DNA of 64,000 bases from an uncultured Eubacteriales bacterium (lineage in GTDB: Bacteria > Bacillota > Clostridia > Oscillospirales > QAMX01), in the NCBI GenBank assembly GCA_934546935.1, contig CAKTEH010000008.1:62001-126000 (forward strand), in the 5' to 3' direction. Of the stretch, positions 34,885-42,625 are shown one piece after another (within the stretch, counting starts at the first letter, position 1; each line of letters begins with the position of its first letter). The translations under genes and the position numbers were made by a program. The notes beneath the pieces are model-generated. The model had not been told where the DNA came from. It saw only the letters and a list, made by a program, of their open reading frames with translations, and did no database searches.

Positions 34885-36831
34885 ATGAATAAAAATTATA
34901 TTTCCAACCCTGTATCTTTAAAAGATGTAAAAGTTCACGATTCATTCTTTTCTGAAATTATGGCTACTGCTGTAGAAAAGCTGATTCCCTATCAATGGAA
35001 GGCGCTTAATGATGAAGTCCCCGATGCGGCGCCGAGCTATTGTATCCGCAATTTTAAGGCGGCGGCAGGGATGCTTGATGCGCCGCATGGAGGCGCGGTG
35101 TTCCAGGATAGCGACCTGGCGAAATGGATTGAAGCCGCAGCATACACGCTTGTATGGAAACCGGACGCTGAACTGGAAAAAACCATCGATGAAGCCGTCG
35201 AACTGGTGGCCGCTGCACAGCAGGCGGATGGATATTTGGATACCAGCTTTATTATTGAACGGACGCAGGAACGCTGGACGAACCTGAAGGACTGGCATGA
35301 GCTGTATACCGCCGGGCACATGCTTGAAGCCGCCGTCGCCTATTATCAGGCGACCGGAAAAGACCGGCTTTTGTCGGTTATGCGCCGGAATATTGATTAT
35401 ATTATGACGGTAATCGGCCCGGGAGAGGGGAAGCTGCACGCTTATCCTGGGCACGAGGTTCTGGAAATGGCGCTGTGCCGGCTTTATGAGGTTTGCAAAG
35501 AGGAAAAATATCTGGAATTTGCCAAATACCTGATCGACGAGCGCGGCCGGGAACCAAATTTCTTTGTCGAAGAAGCCAAACGGTTTGGACGTGAGGAAAG
35601 CCTGACGCGCGGCGGTTTTGACTTAAAGTATTTTCAGGCTGACCGTCCGGTCCGGGAGCAGCCGTATGCCCAGGGGCATGCGGTGCGTGCGGGATACCTG
35701 TATTCCGGTATGGCGGATGTTGCCCGTCTGACCGGCGACGATACGCTGGCGGCTGCCTGCCGCCGCATCTGGCGCGACATCGTCAGCCGCCAGATGTATA
35801 TTACCGGTTCGGTTGGACAGTCCCGTATAGCGGAATCATTTACCTATGATTATGATCTGCCTAACGGGCTGGTCTATGGCGAAACCTGCGCTGCTATTGC
35901 GTTGGCTTTTTTTGCCCGCCGTATGAACCGCCTGGAGCCAGACGGGGAATATGGCGATATTCTGGAAAAGACGTTGTATAACGGTACGATTTCCGGAATG
36001 TCCCTCGATGGCCAGAGCTTTTTCTATGTCAACCCGCTGGAGGTATTGCCCGAACGCTGTGAAAAGAACCAGCAGTATGCGCATGTGAAACCGGTGCGTC
36101 AGAAATGGTTTGGCTGCGCCTGCTGTCCGCCCAACCTTGCGCGCTTGGTCTGTTCCCTTCCGGAATATATTTATAATACCTGTGGCCGTACGATTTATGT
36201 AAACTTGTATACGACCAACGATGCAGCCGTTTCTTTTGAAGGGGAAACTGTGAATCTGAGAATGCACACCCGCTATCCGTGGGACGGTGAGGTAACGCTT
36301 ACAACGGACGCCCAAGGCGATTATACGTTTGCCCTTCGCTTGCCGGGCTGGTGCCGCGGCTGGACGCTGACGGTCAATGGGGAAACGGCAGAGGTGGAAA
36401 TTGTGCGAGGGTATGCTTATATCCGCCGCACCTGGCAGGCAGGCGACTGCATCCGCTTTGTCATGCAGATGCCGGTGCGTGTTGTGCATGCAAATCCGCG
36501 AGTTTCCGACGATATTGGCAAAGTTGCGGTTATGCGCGGCCCGCTTGTCTACTGTATTGAACAGGCAGATAATGGCGAAGGGCTTTCCCGCGTCTATCTG
36601 CCGCGCGGCGTGCAGTTTGCAGACGCTTTTGAGCCGGAGCTGCTTGGCGGCGTAGTTACGCTTACAGCGCAGGGACTTGAGCTGCGGCTGGACGGCTGGG
36701 ACGCCGACTGTCTGTACCGTGACGACGCGGCGCCGGAATATGCGCCGCGCGCGTTGAAATTTATCCCATACTACGCCTGGGTCAACCGTACGCCGGGCGA
36801 GATGACGGTTTGGATCCACGAGAAACTGTAA
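34885..36831 (+). CDS. GH127 beta-L-arabinofuranosidase-type glycosidase
   Basis: This 648-residue enzyme belongs to glycoside hydrolase family 127 (formerly DUF1680), zinc- and cysteine-dependent retaining enzymes that release L-arabinofuranose from plant glycans. The (alpha/alpha)6 barrel shows 'HELYTAGHMLEAAVAYYQ', 'AQGHAVRAGYLYSGMADV', 'LVYGETCAAIALAFF' (acid Glu near 333) and the Cys cluster 'KWFGCACCPPNLARL' near 410-416. A C-terminal beta domain follows. There is no signal peptide, so it acts in the cytosol on imported oligosaccharides. AGGAGGG precedes the ATG. Confidence 0.93.
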   Translation: MNKNYISNPVSLKDVKVHDSFFSEIMATAVEKLIPYQWKALNDEVPDAAPSYCIRNFKAAAGMLDAPHGGAVFQDSDLAKWIEAAAYTLVWKPDAELEKTIDEAVELVAAAQQADGYLDTSFIIERTQERWTNLKDWHELYTAGHMLEAAVAYYQATGKDRLLSVMRRNIDYIMTVIGPGEGKLHAYPGHEVLEMALCRLYEVCKEEKYLEFAKYLIDERGREPNFFVEEAKRFGREESLTRGGFDLKYFQADRPVREQPYAQGHAVRAGYLYSGMADVARLTGDDTLAAACRRIWRDIVSRQMYITGSVGQSRIAESFTYDYDLPNGLVYGETCAAIALAFFARRMNRLEPDGEYGDILEKTLYNGTISGMSLDGQSFFYVNPLEVLPERCEKNQQYAHVKPVRQKWFGCACCPPNLARLVCSLPEYIYNTCGRTIYVNLYTTNDAAVSFEGETVNLRMHTRYPWDGEVTLTTDAQGDYTFALRLPGWCRGWTLTVNGETAEVEIVRGYAYIRRTWQAGDCIRFVMQMPVRVVHANPRVSDDIGKVAVMRGPLVYCIEQADNGEGLSRVYLPRGVQFADAFEPELLGGVVTLTAQGLELRLDGWDADCLYRDDAAPEYAPRALKFIPYYAWVNRTPGEMTVWIHEKL

Positions 36832-36901
36832 ACATGCGGCTGGACGGCTGCCGGGAATATGCTGTGCACAGCATAGAAACGAATAAAGAGGGATAACGAA
36901 T

Positions 36902-37825
36902 TTGAACGACTATATTGCAATAGCAACCGCTGCAAATCACCGCATCCGCGCTTATGCGGCGACCACCCGCCTGACTGTGGAACAGGCGCGCCGCCGGCAT
37001 GATACCAGCCCTGTCATCACGGCGGCATTGGGCCGGCTGTTGACGGCGGCGGGTATGATGGGGGCACTTTTAAAATCGGAAACGGAATCTGTAACCCTGC
37101 GCATTTCCGGAGACGGGCCGGCCGGTATGCTGGTGGCGGTTGCCGATGCGGCCGGGAATGTAAAGGGTTATGCCGGGGAGAATGGCGTGGATCTTCCGCC
37201 TTCGCCGCAGGGGAAGCTTGACGTCGGCCGCGCCGTGGGCTCCGGAACCTTATCGGTTACGCGCGATGCGGGTACAGGAGAACCTTTTACCGGAACGATC
37301 GAGCTGCTCTCTGGAGAAATTGCGGAGGACTTGACCTATTATTTTGCGGTATCTGAGCAGACGCCTTCATCAGTCGGGCTTGGAGTGCTGATGAACCGGG
37401 ATAATACCGTGCGCCGGGCAGGCGGCTTTCTCGTGCAGCTTATGCCTGACGCCGGAGACGAGATTGTGGAAAAGCTGGAAGCCCGCCTGCGAAGCATTGA
37501 TTCTGTTACTGCGATGCTTGATCGCGGGATGTCTCCGGAGGATATCCTTTCCTGCATTTTTGAGGGGATGGAGTTGGAATTAATGGGCACACGTCCCGTG
37601 CGATTCCATTGCGGGTGCAGCCGGGAGAAAACGCTGCGTATAATCGCCGGGCTGGATCCGAAGGCGCTGGACGAATGGGTCGGAAAAGGCCTGGAAACAG
37701 AAGTTGTATGTGAGTATTGCGGCGAGCGCTATACTTTTTCTGCACGCGAGGTATTGGAAGCGGTTGCTGCGCGTCATGGGCAGGCCGGACAGGAAGAAGA
37801 TGGGGCAGGATCCGGACGGATGTGA
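36902..37825 (+). CDS. hslO: redox-regulated chaperone Hsp33
   Basis: The 307-residue holdase protects proteins during oxidative stress. The N-terminal substrate domain ('DYIAIATAANHRIRAYAATT' onwards) is followed by the zinc-switch domain with CxC at residues 236-238 (FHCGCSREK) and CxxC near 270-273 (CEYCGERY). Length is typical apart from a short Gln/Gly-rich tail. The start is TTG with a modest AGAGGGA site. Confidence 0.93.
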   Translation: MNDYIAIATAANHRIRAYAATTRLTVEQARRRHDTSPVITAALGRLLTAAGMMGALLKSETESVTLRISGDGPAGMLVAVADAAGNVKGYAGENGVDLPPSPQGKLDVGRAVGSGTLSVTRDAGTGEPFTGTIELLSGEIAEDLTYYFAVSEQTPSSVGLGVLMNRDNTVRRAGGFLVQLMPDAGDEIVEKLEARLRSIDSVTAMLDRGMSPEDILSCIFEGMELELMGTRPVRFHCGCSREKTLRIIAGLDPKALDEWVGKGLETEVVCEYCGERYTFSAREVLEAVAARHGQAGQEEDGAGSGRM

Positions 37826-37841
37826 TTTTGGAGGTACAATG

Positions 37842-38765
37842 ATGAAAGAACCTGCACTGGTGGTATTGGCGGCGGGACTCGGTTCCCGTTACGGCGGGAA
37901 TAAACAGGTTGACGGCGTCGGGCCAAACGGCGAAATTCTGATGGAATATGGGATTTATGATGCGATTGCAGCGGGGTTCCATAAGATTGTGCTGTTGATC
38001 AAGCCGGATATTCTGGATCTTGTGAAGCATCTGTGCGGCGACAGGCTGGAAAAGGCCACTGCGCCGGATGGAAAGCCGGTCGAGCTTGTTTATGCGTTCC
38101 AGGATTACAGCTCAATCCCTTCTTTCTATAACATCCCGGCCGGGCGTACAAAGCCTTTCGGTACGGTCCATGCGCTTTTATGTACGAAGGACGTTATCGA
38201 CGAACCTTTTGTTGTTATCAACGCCGATGATTATTATGGTCCGCAGGCTTATCGCGCCGCTTACCAGACCCTGACCCGGCTTGCGCCGCAGGGCGAAGGG
38301 ATGATGGTGATTTATAAACTGGAAAATACCCTTTCTCCGCGCGGCACGGTAACGCGCGGAATCTGCCGGGTGGAAGACGGCGTTTTAGCCGGTGTTACGG
38401 AAACCTATAAGATCAAGCGCTGCGGCGACGGGATTATCCGGGATCTTATCTGCGAAAACGGGGGTGTTGTACTTGACCCGGATGCGGGAGTTTCCATGAA
38501 TTTCTGGGGTTTTACGCCTTCGGTTTTTCCGGATATGGAGCGGTATTTTGAGGGATTCCTGCGCGGCCTTGTGCCGACAGATATTCGGGGCGAGTGTCTG
38601 CTCCCGGTGATGGTCGACCAGTTTGTCTCTGAGGGAAAGCTTTCGGTAAAGGTGCTTGAAACGGATGCACATTGGTTTGGGATCACGTACCAAAGCGATA
38701 AGCCGCAGGCGCGTGAGGCGCTTGCCGCGCTGCATAAGGCAGGGCTCTATCCGGAAAAATTGTAA
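37842..38765 (+). CDS. sugar nucleotidyltransferase (NTP_transferase family)
   Basis: This 307-residue protein has the nucleotidyltransferase signature 'VVLAAGLGSRYGGNKQVDGV', a variant of the GlmU/RmlA loop, and 'EPFVVINADDYYGPQAYRA' with the metal-binding Asp. The pattern with GPNGEILMEYGIYDA is that of a clostridial branch with no assigned sugar. It follows hslO by 16 bases with GGAGG before the paired ATG codons (37839 or 37842). It probably activates a sugar phosphate with NTP. Confidence 0.85.
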   Translation: MKEPALVVLAAGLGSRYGGNKQVDGVGPNGEILMEYGIYDAIAAGFHKIVLLIKPDILDLVKHLCGDRLEKATAPDGKPVELVYAFQDYSSIPSFYNIPAGRTKPFGTVHALLCTKDVIDEPFVVINADDYYGPQAYRAAYQTLTRLAPQGEGMMVIYKLENTLSPRGTVTRGICRVEDGVLAGVTETYKIKRCGDGIIRDLICENGGVVLDPDAGVSMNFWGFTPSVFPDMERYFEGFLRGLVPTDIRGECLLPVMVDQFVSEGKLSVKVLETDAHWFGITYQSDKPQAREALAALHKAGLYPEKL

Positions 38766-38954
38766 AATGGCAATTTGTATCTGTGGCGCCGGAAAGTTTT
38801 GAAATATGGAAGTGTTTGCGGATACAGATGCGATTACATACTGAAGTATTTATAAACAAAAACATAAGTTATTCTTAAAATCCCTTGAGAATAAGGCTGA
38901 TCGGTACCCGAAAAGAATTAAAAGGATAATATAAGACCAATAAGGTGTTTATGT
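38766..38954. other. intergenic, AT-rich, no gene seen
   Basis: This stretch is more AT-rich than its neighbours and holds no supported reading frame. Two terminators follow at 38955-39079. Confidence 0.5.
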
Positions 38955-39003
38955 AAAAAGCCCCCTGCGTCTATCCATTCGATAGACGCAGGGGGGGCTT
39001 TTT
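38955..39003. terminator. bidirectional terminator
   Basis: AAAAAGCCCCCTGCGTCTATC pairs with its near-perfect complement across a five-base loop, with A and T tracts on both sides. Confidence 0.9.
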
Positions 39004-39039
39004 ATACTAAGGAAAACCTGTAAAGGGGACGGCCTAAGG

Positions 39040-39079
39040 AAAAGACGCCGGACAAAGCCTCTATGTCCGGCGTCTTTTT
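39040..39079. terminator. terminator of the deacetylase gene
   Basis: AAAAGACGCCGGACA and its complement form a 15-bp stem with flanking A and T tracts, seven bases past the stop of the minus-strand gene. Confidence 0.88.
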
Positions 39080-39085
39080 AGGGGT

Positions 39086-39820
39086 TTACCCGTCTGAACG
39101 TTGTGTGCCATCATGCTCCATGTGATAGTCTTCCTTGTAAATCAGTTCGCTGATCGGCAGGAACTTATACCCTTTTGCGAGCAGGCCCTCAATAATACCC
39201 GGCAATGCAGCGGGCGTTTGCACGGCAGCATTGTGAAACAGGACAATTGACCCGGATTTCACTTTCTCCAGCACGCGCTGCTCAATTGCATCGGATCCGG
39301 GATTTTTCCAGTCAAGGCTGTCAACATCCCACTGAATCGTGTAAAATCCTGCTTCCCGCATAGCACCGACAACCGTGTCGTTATAGTCGCCGTAGGGCGG
39401 ACGGAAGAGCGTTGGCCGTACGCCGGTAACAGCTTCGATTTTATCGGCGCAGGCGGAAACGTCGGCGATCATCTGCGCGCGCGACAGCTGAGGATAGTGC
39501 GCGTGGGTATTGGAATGGTTCATGATTTCGTGCCCGGCGTCGTGCAGGGCTTTGACCGATTCAGGGTATTTATCTACCCAGTCCCCCACAACAAAGAAGG
39601 TCGCGCGGATGTTGTATTTTCCAAGGATGTCAATAAGCGTCTGCGTATCCTCGTTGCCCCAGGCGGCGTCAAAGCTGATGGAGATGCAGTTGTCATCCCG
39701 GCCGACACAGTAGATTGGCAGGTCACGTTCTGCGGCTGCGCAGGGCATCGCCAGAAGCGTCAATGCCATAACTGTAGCCAGCAAGAGCGAAAATCCTTTA
39801 AAAAACTTATTTTTCAACAT
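39086..39820 (-). CDS. PdaB-like polysaccharide deacetylase
   Basis: This 244-residue secreted NodB-domain protein has a signal peptide (residues 1-29, 'FSLLLATVMALTLLAMPCAAA'). The catalytic motifs are 'CISISFDAAWGNEDT' (the second Asp of the usual FDDG is replaced by Ala-Ala), 'GHEIMNHSNTHAHYP' with the zinc His pair, 'LFRPPYGDYND', 'WDVDSLDW' and 'SIVLFHNAA'. The FDAAWG variant is typical of the PdaB branch, which acts in spore cortex or cell-wall maturation. A SigE-like promoter lies upstream. It is divergent from the transglycosylase gene. Confidence 0.9.
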   Translation of the reverse strand: MLKNKFFKGFSLLLATVMALTLLAMPCAAAERDLPIYCVGRDDNCISISFDAAWGNEDTQTLIDILGKYNIRATFFVVGDWVDKYPESVKALHDAGHEIMNHSNTHAHYPQLSRAQMIADVSACADKIEAVTGVRPTLFRPPYGDYNDTVVGAMREAGFYTIQWDVDSLDWKNPGSDAIEQRVLEKVKSGSIVLFHNAAVQTPAALPGIIEGLLAKGYKFLPISELIYKEDYHMEHDGTQRSDG

Positions 39821-39853
39821 AGATCTTACCTCGCAGTTCTGGTTTCGACTCTC

Positions 39854-39881
39854 AGTATATGCAAAAAAACGACAATTATTC
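39854..39881 (-). promoter_or_regulatory. SigE-like promoter of the deacetylase gene
   Basis: On the minus strand GAATAA (39881-39876), 14 bases, then CATATACT (39861-39854), a close fit to the SigE consensus. It supports mother-cell expression during sporulation. Confidence 0.5.
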
Positions 39882-39961
39882 GACGGCGCGTTGTTTCGAC
39901 GAATTTCTGTGTGGGGAGATGATAGAATGAGGAAAATCTAACATTGGGAGGTAAGTTTTCG

Positions 39962-40822
39962 TTGGCAAGGAAATTTTTTGCAGTTTTTGCCTTACTCCTG
40001 TTTTTCCTGACAGCTTTTGGCGCAGGATATGATTACCGTGGAGATGACGCCGAACTTGTAGAATACATAAATGCGCTGTGTGAGGACCATGGGCTTGCGC
40101 CTGAGCTTATTTATGCGGTCATAGAACGGGAAAGCTCATGGCAGGCGGATGCGCTCAACGCCGCCGGAAATTGTATCGGCCTGATGCAGATTTCCACCGT
40201 TAACCTTGGCTGGCTCAGCGAGAGCCTGGGTGTAGAGGATCTATACGACCCTTTCCAGAACGTCCTTGCCGGGATCAGCATGCTGGCGTCGTATGTGGAA
40301 ACGTATGGCGATTATCATATGGCACTGATGTGTTATAACTGCGGCTGCGGCGGCGCACAGAAACTGTTTGACCAGGGGATTTACTCGAGCGCATATTCCC
40401 GATGGATTGTTGAACGGATGGAAGCACTCGATGCGCAGAGCTATCCGGTTACAGCGGATACACAGCCGCAAAGCTACCATTCCCAGGATGCAGATGCTGG
40501 CGCAGGCGTATTAAGCCCAGCCGGACAGCTGCAAGAGGACGAAGAGATGGAAGCGGATCCGGAGCAGGCGCTGGACGGGGAAGCACCGCAAATGCTTAAT
40601 TTCCAACAGCAGGCACAACAGCCCGAACAACCGGAATCGGCGCTTGCGGCGGAAGCGCAGGCTGCATCTGATATAAGGCCGCAGGCTGTCGCCGTACCGG
40701 AGCAAATGCAGGAAGAACGCACGGCTATGCCTTCCGATGGCCAGTTTACGGTAATTTATGCGCGCGATACCTCACAGCAGGAACCTGCCCGTCCGGTATG
40801 TCCGGCAGTATCGGCAAAATAG
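39962..40822 (+). CDS. SLT-type lytic transglycosylase with disordered tail
   Basis: The 286-residue protein has an N-terminal hydrophobic signal (residues 1-22, 'KFFAVFALLLFFLTAFGAG') and a lysozyme-like SLT domain: 'LIYAVIERESSWQADALN' with the catalytic Glu, 'CIGLMQISTVNLGWL' and 'MALMCYNCGCGGAQKLF'. Residues from about 155 on are rich in Gln, Glu and Ala and look disordered. The TTG start has GGGAGG nine bases before it. It probably cleaves peptidoglycan glycan strands, perhaps in sporulation given the neighbour. Confidence 0.88.
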   Translation: MARKFFAVFALLLFFLTAFGAGYDYRGDDAELVEYINALCEDHGLAPELIYAVIERESSWQADALNAAGNCIGLMQISTVNLGWLSESLGVEDLYDPFQNVLAGISMLASYVETYGDYHMALMCYNCGCGGAQKLFDQGIYSSAYSRWIVERMEALDAQSYPVTADTQPQSYHSQDADAGAGVLSPAGQLQEDEEMEADPEQALDGEAPQMLNFQQQAQQPEQPESALAAEAQAASDIRPQAVAVPEQMQEERTAMPSDGQFTVIYARDTSQQEPARPVCPAVSAK

Positions 40823-40900
40823 AATATGCCGGCATAAAAATCGGAAAAGGGACACAAAAAGCGGTGTAGGGGATAGGCTCCCTTATTTTGAGCACAGCGG

Positions 40901-40938
40901 CACAACACCCCGGGCAACGGAATGTCCGGGGTGTTGTG
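40901..40938. terminator. hairpin after the transglycosylase gene
   Basis: CACAACACCCCGG pairs with CCGGGGTGTTGTG; a short T-containing tail follows. Likely a terminator. Confidence 0.6.
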
Positions 40939-41008
40939 CTTCACTGGGCGTACATACAAGGGTATCCCGTATAAATACACTCGCGTACCTATTCGATAGA
41001 CTGCGATT

Positions 41009-41435
41009 TTATAAACTTGCTTTTGATGCGATTATCTTCCATGCATCGGAATCTGCTCTTATCTTTTTACAATAAGCGTCCAGGACTTCCGGCGCATCTT
41101 CCCCGATTGCCAGATGCAGCGGCGGGTTCTCACTTTCGGCAACAATCAGAATCACTTTTGCCAGTTTAGCCGGATCTCCCGGTTGCTGATTTTTCCGAAA
41201 ATCAGTCACCAGATTGGTTTGCCATCGGCAGGAATCATAATCATCGACGTGGCTGTCTGCCTCCATGTCCCATCTCTTTTCAGCATAAAAGCCAATACGG
41301 AAAGAAAAGCCTCGGGCGCGACATTTGTTACCTTAATTCCGAACGGTTTAGCTTCAAAGGCAAGAGCAGCAGAGAAGCCCGTAACGGCCGCTTTGGAGGA
41401 ATGATAAATGAAGGGCCCCGGAGCATATGCAGCAG
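41009..41435 (-). pseudogene. short-chain dehydrogenase remnant
   Basis: Read on the minus strand, 41435 to 41280 encodes the SDR catalytic region 'AYAPGPFIYHSSKAAVTG' (YxxxK) and 'AFEAKPFGIKVTNVAPEAF'. The C-terminal part continues in another frame (41266-41009) with 'NQQPGDPAKLAKVILIVAES' and a normal SDR end. At least one frameshift lies around 41260-41290, an in-frame stop lies upstream, and the Rossmann nucleotide-binding half is missing. It is a decayed gene, not functional. Confidence 0.75.
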
Positions 41436-41915
41436 TAGACGCGATATACGGAGAGCGTTAATAGCGAGCCATATTCTTTCCAAACGCGTCTTTCATTGGG
41501 AAACACTCCTTTTGGTGCGGGCTGCGCCAACTTCCGATTTGAAAGCTTATTTGATTCTATGCTACCACGTAACTGCAAGAGGTACAAGAACAGAAGCAGC
41601 CGGGCAGACAAACTGTGACGGTTAAGAATCTAATAAATACCGTTTTTTTTCGTTGCCGGTCTTTTTTGTGTGTAAAAATTTGAAGGGTAGCCGCAGGTGG
41701 AAGTCAACCTTGTATGCCATGTAAGCGTCAGTTTTTTTGCCTGATATAGTTGGGAAAAGGGACAGGGAAGAATGGCTTTTGCAGTTCCTGCCGCTGCCCG
41801 TTTTGTGCATAGTGCTGTTTGCACAGAATGTGCACCGAACCGGTAAACATTAGGGGAAGTATGGAAAAGAAGGCGAAAAGCAGTCGTTTTACCTCGAATT
41901 TGTGCCTGTTTTGCG
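41436..41915. other. intergenic, no supported gene
   Basis: About 480 bases between the SDR remnant and the hydrogenase promoter. Short open frames exist on both strands but none has a ribosome-binding site, codon pattern or recognisable product. It is probably decayed sequence. Confidence 0.5.
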
Positions 41916-41944
41916 TTGACAAAAAAATTGGGGTGTGCTATCAT
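41916..41944 (+). promoter_or_regulatory. consensus promoter of the hydrogenase operon
   Basis: TTGACA (41916-41921), a 17-base spacer and TATCAT (41939-41944). The leader to the first ATG is about 155 bases. Confidence 0.8.
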
Positions 41945-42107
41945 ACTTTTTGGGTAATTTGGCCTGTGTGTTGTCGCGCGCTTTTTTTCAAAGCTGCGCA
42001 ATGTAAAGGCTGCGCTTTTGCGGCCCGCCACGACGGGTTGGTTTTATCTGTATGAGAATGTTAATTTTGACCGGGTGGGCAAAGCGCCCGGCGCAAGGAG
42101 GATTAGT

Positions 42108-42605
42108 ATGGCAAAACGCAAGACCGCCGTGCCTTTCCATGGTACTGCGGAACAGGAACAGAAGCTGCGTCAGATTATCGCCGAGCACAAGGATCAAAAG
42201 GGCGCGCTGATGCCGGTTTTACAGCAGGCGCAGGAGCTTTATGGCTACCTTCCAATCGAGGTGCAGACCATTATCGCCGAGGGACTTGGCCTTTCTCTGT
42301 CTTCTGTGTATGAAGTAGTTACTTTTTACGCTCAGTTCACGCTTAACCCCAATGGCAAATATGCAATTGCGGTCTGTCTTGGTACTGCCTGCTATGTCAA
42401 AGGCTCCGGAAAGATCCTGGAGCGTTTTGAGCAGAAGCTGGGCATCAGTGCCGGAGGGATTACCCCGGACGGCAAATATTCCCTGGACGCCACCCGCTGC
42501 ATCGGCGCATGCGGACTTGCACCGGTACTGACCGTAAACGGCAAGGTTTACGGCAAGCTCGTGCCCGAGGATGTCGACCGTATCCTTGAAGAGTATAAGG
42601 ACTGA
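42108..42605 (+). CDS. NuoE-like [2Fe-2S] subunit of NADH-linked hydrogenase
   Basis: This 165-residue thioredoxin-fold protein matches the NuoE/HydC subunit. The four [2Fe-2S] cysteines are in 'AVCLGTACYVKGSG' and 'DATRCIGACGLAPVLTVNG'. The N-terminal helical part has 'GALMPVLQQAQELYGYLP', family-typical. GGAGGATTAGT precedes the ATG. With the next two genes it makes a soluble hydrogenase complex of the HydABC type, which can couple NADH and ferredoxin oxidation to H2 formation. Confidence 0.93.
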   Translation: MAKRKTAVPFHGTAEQEQKLRQIIAEHKDQKGALMPVLQQAQELYGYLPIEVQTIIAEGLGLSLSSVYEVVTFYAQFTLNPNGKYAIAVCLGTACYVKGSGKILERFEQKLGISAGGITPDGKYSLDATRCIGACGLAPVLTVNGKVYGKLVPEDVDRILEEYKD

Positions 42606-42625
42606 TTAGGAGGGGCCAGGAAATT

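Noticed and set aside
41861..42055. A small plus-strand frame with a nearby AGGGGAAG
   Set aside because: It contains the hydrogenase promoter inside it and its product is Cys-rich noise; coding is not credible.
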